From: Pholiota molesta
Taxonomy: Eukaryota; Basidiomycota; Agaricomycetes; Agaricales; Strophariaceae
DNA length: 57,718 nt
Assembly (NCBI GenBank): GCA_014925825.1
Contig: JACGCK010000257.1
Span: forward strand, 1 to 57,718
Direction of reading: 5' to 3'
Shown here piece by piece: positions 56,663 to 57,718 of this stretch (its first letter is position 1; each line of letters opens with the position of its first letter). The notes under the pieces were generated by a model that was given only the letters and a program-made list of their open reading frames with translations, had not been told where the DNA came from and did no database searches. A program made the position numbers and the translations under genes.

Positions 56663-57718
56663 CGCTGTCGAGAACTGGTTGTTGTGCGTTCCGTCTGGCA
56701 GGTTCCCAAGGCTTCTTAGTACGCCTTGGATATGGCCTTTGCGTATGATGATACGTGTTAAAAGCGAGGATAACTTGCGCGAGTGGACTTCCCTGGCAGT
56801 GGGGCGAGTTCAGGTGGCGAACTTGATGAGTTAGATGGAATAAGAATCTGATGTATACTCTAGCTCCGTCGCCGTGGCCCGTCGGCGACGAGGCGAATTC
56901 CGTGGTAAACAGTCACGTGACTGCCAGATTCGGTGCTTCACAGTGATCACACTGACGCGCGAGTGAGGTGGTCTTGAGACTTTTGGCAATAATGGCAAGG
57001 CCTTGGGGCGCTTGGAGGAGTTCTTGAGAAATTGAAGAGAGCTCAACGTTCAAAAAAGCTCCAAGCTTCATATTCCAAATTTGAAATGCGACGACCAGCT
57101 GTGACGAGTCCCCATCACCTGCACGCGCGTATTTTAATCACAATTTTCCTTGCTTTCAACTTTGAAGAGGTAAATGTCAGTAAACGTACATTTGATAAGG
57201 CATCAGGCATCTCCTTCCTAGCTAATACTGTTCTGCATATATGTAAGTAATTATGATAGGAACGGAGAGCCCAACGTAGAAAACATAAGACCCGTGCAGT
57301 GGAAAAGGCTGCAGCGCCCCAGCGCCAGTGCCGGACGAATAATTCGAACACAAAAAAAGAGAGTGAGCGAGGCACCGCCGCGGTGTATGTAGCATGTGGG
57401 CCCCCGATAATCTACATGGCATTCCCGCCTCTCGACCAAGAAACCAGACGGCTCGCACAGATACGAGTAGCAAGCGCACAAATCCGGGACACCTGGAATA
57501 GAATGGAAGAGAGCCAAGAAAGGCCAGCATCTCCGCGGCGTGTATATCGCGCGAACAGCCCCCACTCCACCTGCAGCGAATGAGCACCAAATCCCGAGTC
57601 TACCAAGGCCCAGAAGGAAGAAGAAAAAGCAGAGATCGCGCCGTGTATACTTTGTTCCCGCAACCACCACTCCCCGTTCAGACCTCCGGACCCATTCCCG
57701 GCCCACACCAGAGTCGGC
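56663..57718. other. Upstream region of the Trs65-like gene and window end
   Basis: No supported gene. Minus-strand frames at 57251-57706 are open but repetitive in character. Short CGCGG(T/C)GTGTAT-type blocks recur near 57380, 57536 and 57640. A gene cut by the window end cannot be excluded. Confidence 0.4.

Noticed and set aside
57251..57706. Minus-strand frames at the window end with repeated IYTPRR/CYIHRG-like peptides
   Set aside because: The resemblance comes from short GC-rich DNA repeats. No signal of a real protein was found, and the region is cut by the window edge.
1..57718. CRISPR arrays, bacterial operons or phage genes
   Set aside because: Spliceosomal introns throughout and a eukaryotic gene set; no regularly spaced direct repeats were found.

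Overview
The window is nuclear DNA of a filamentous basidiomycete, most likely an agaricomycete. The evidence is gene architecture (many 45-65 nt GT-AG introns, exons as short as 3-10 nt, an initiator ATG alone in an exon) and gene content: an AA9 lytic polysaccharide monooxygenase, WSC and CFEM surface proteins, a Zn2Cys6 regulator, ATG1, SFM1, eL31, eL34 and mitochondrial uL14. All gene models are hand-spliced from the raw sequence. Reading-frame continuity across exons and family motifs were the guides; nothing was checked against a database.

Left part (1-18.1 kb). About 3.5 kb without a recognisable gene precedes ribosomal protein eL34 (3782-4231, +). A tandem group of F-box/LRR-type proteins follows (4858-10258, +). 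The third copy has a one-base frameshift, and beyond it lies a short eroded piece of a further copy. Two paralogous multi-pass membrane proteins then stand head to head (11774-13400, -; 14049-15761, +). Next comes eL31 (16854-17468, -).

Middle part (18.1-33 kb). This stretch is rich in secreted and metabolic genes: a GPI-anchored CFEM protein, an AA9 LPMO (-), a Tag1-like single-pass membrane protein with a frameshift, an isopenicillin-N-synthase-like 2OG-Fe(II) oxygenase (-), a two-WSC-domain secreted protein, a glutathione S-transferase (-), and the SPOUT methyltransferase SFM1 (+).

Right part (33-57.7 kb). A patch of mobile-element-like sequence (33.3-34.75 kb) has a 132-bp exact direct repeat, a TATA-bearing palindrome and a long hairpin. 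It is followed by ATG1 (-), an intron-containing tRNA-Ser(UGA), a butanediol-dehydrogenase-like Zn enzyme (+), hexokinase (-) head to head with mitochondrial uL14 (+), a large Zn2Cys6 transcription factor (+), and a tRNA-Leu(CAG)-like gene with a damaged acceptor stem. Two family-like genes on the minus strand (52.8-53.3 kb and 53.7-56.7 kb, the latter TRS65-like) are broken by repeated one- or two-base indels.

The main themes are housekeeping genes interleaved with fast-evolving or secreted families; three candidate GC-AG introns; unusual microexons; and a concentration of frame damage at the right end that is either true decay or consensus error. I did not find a clearly new multi-gene system. 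The best leads are the divergent membrane-protein pair, the WSC protein with its uncharacterised C-terminal domain, and the 33-35 kb repeat/hairpin element.
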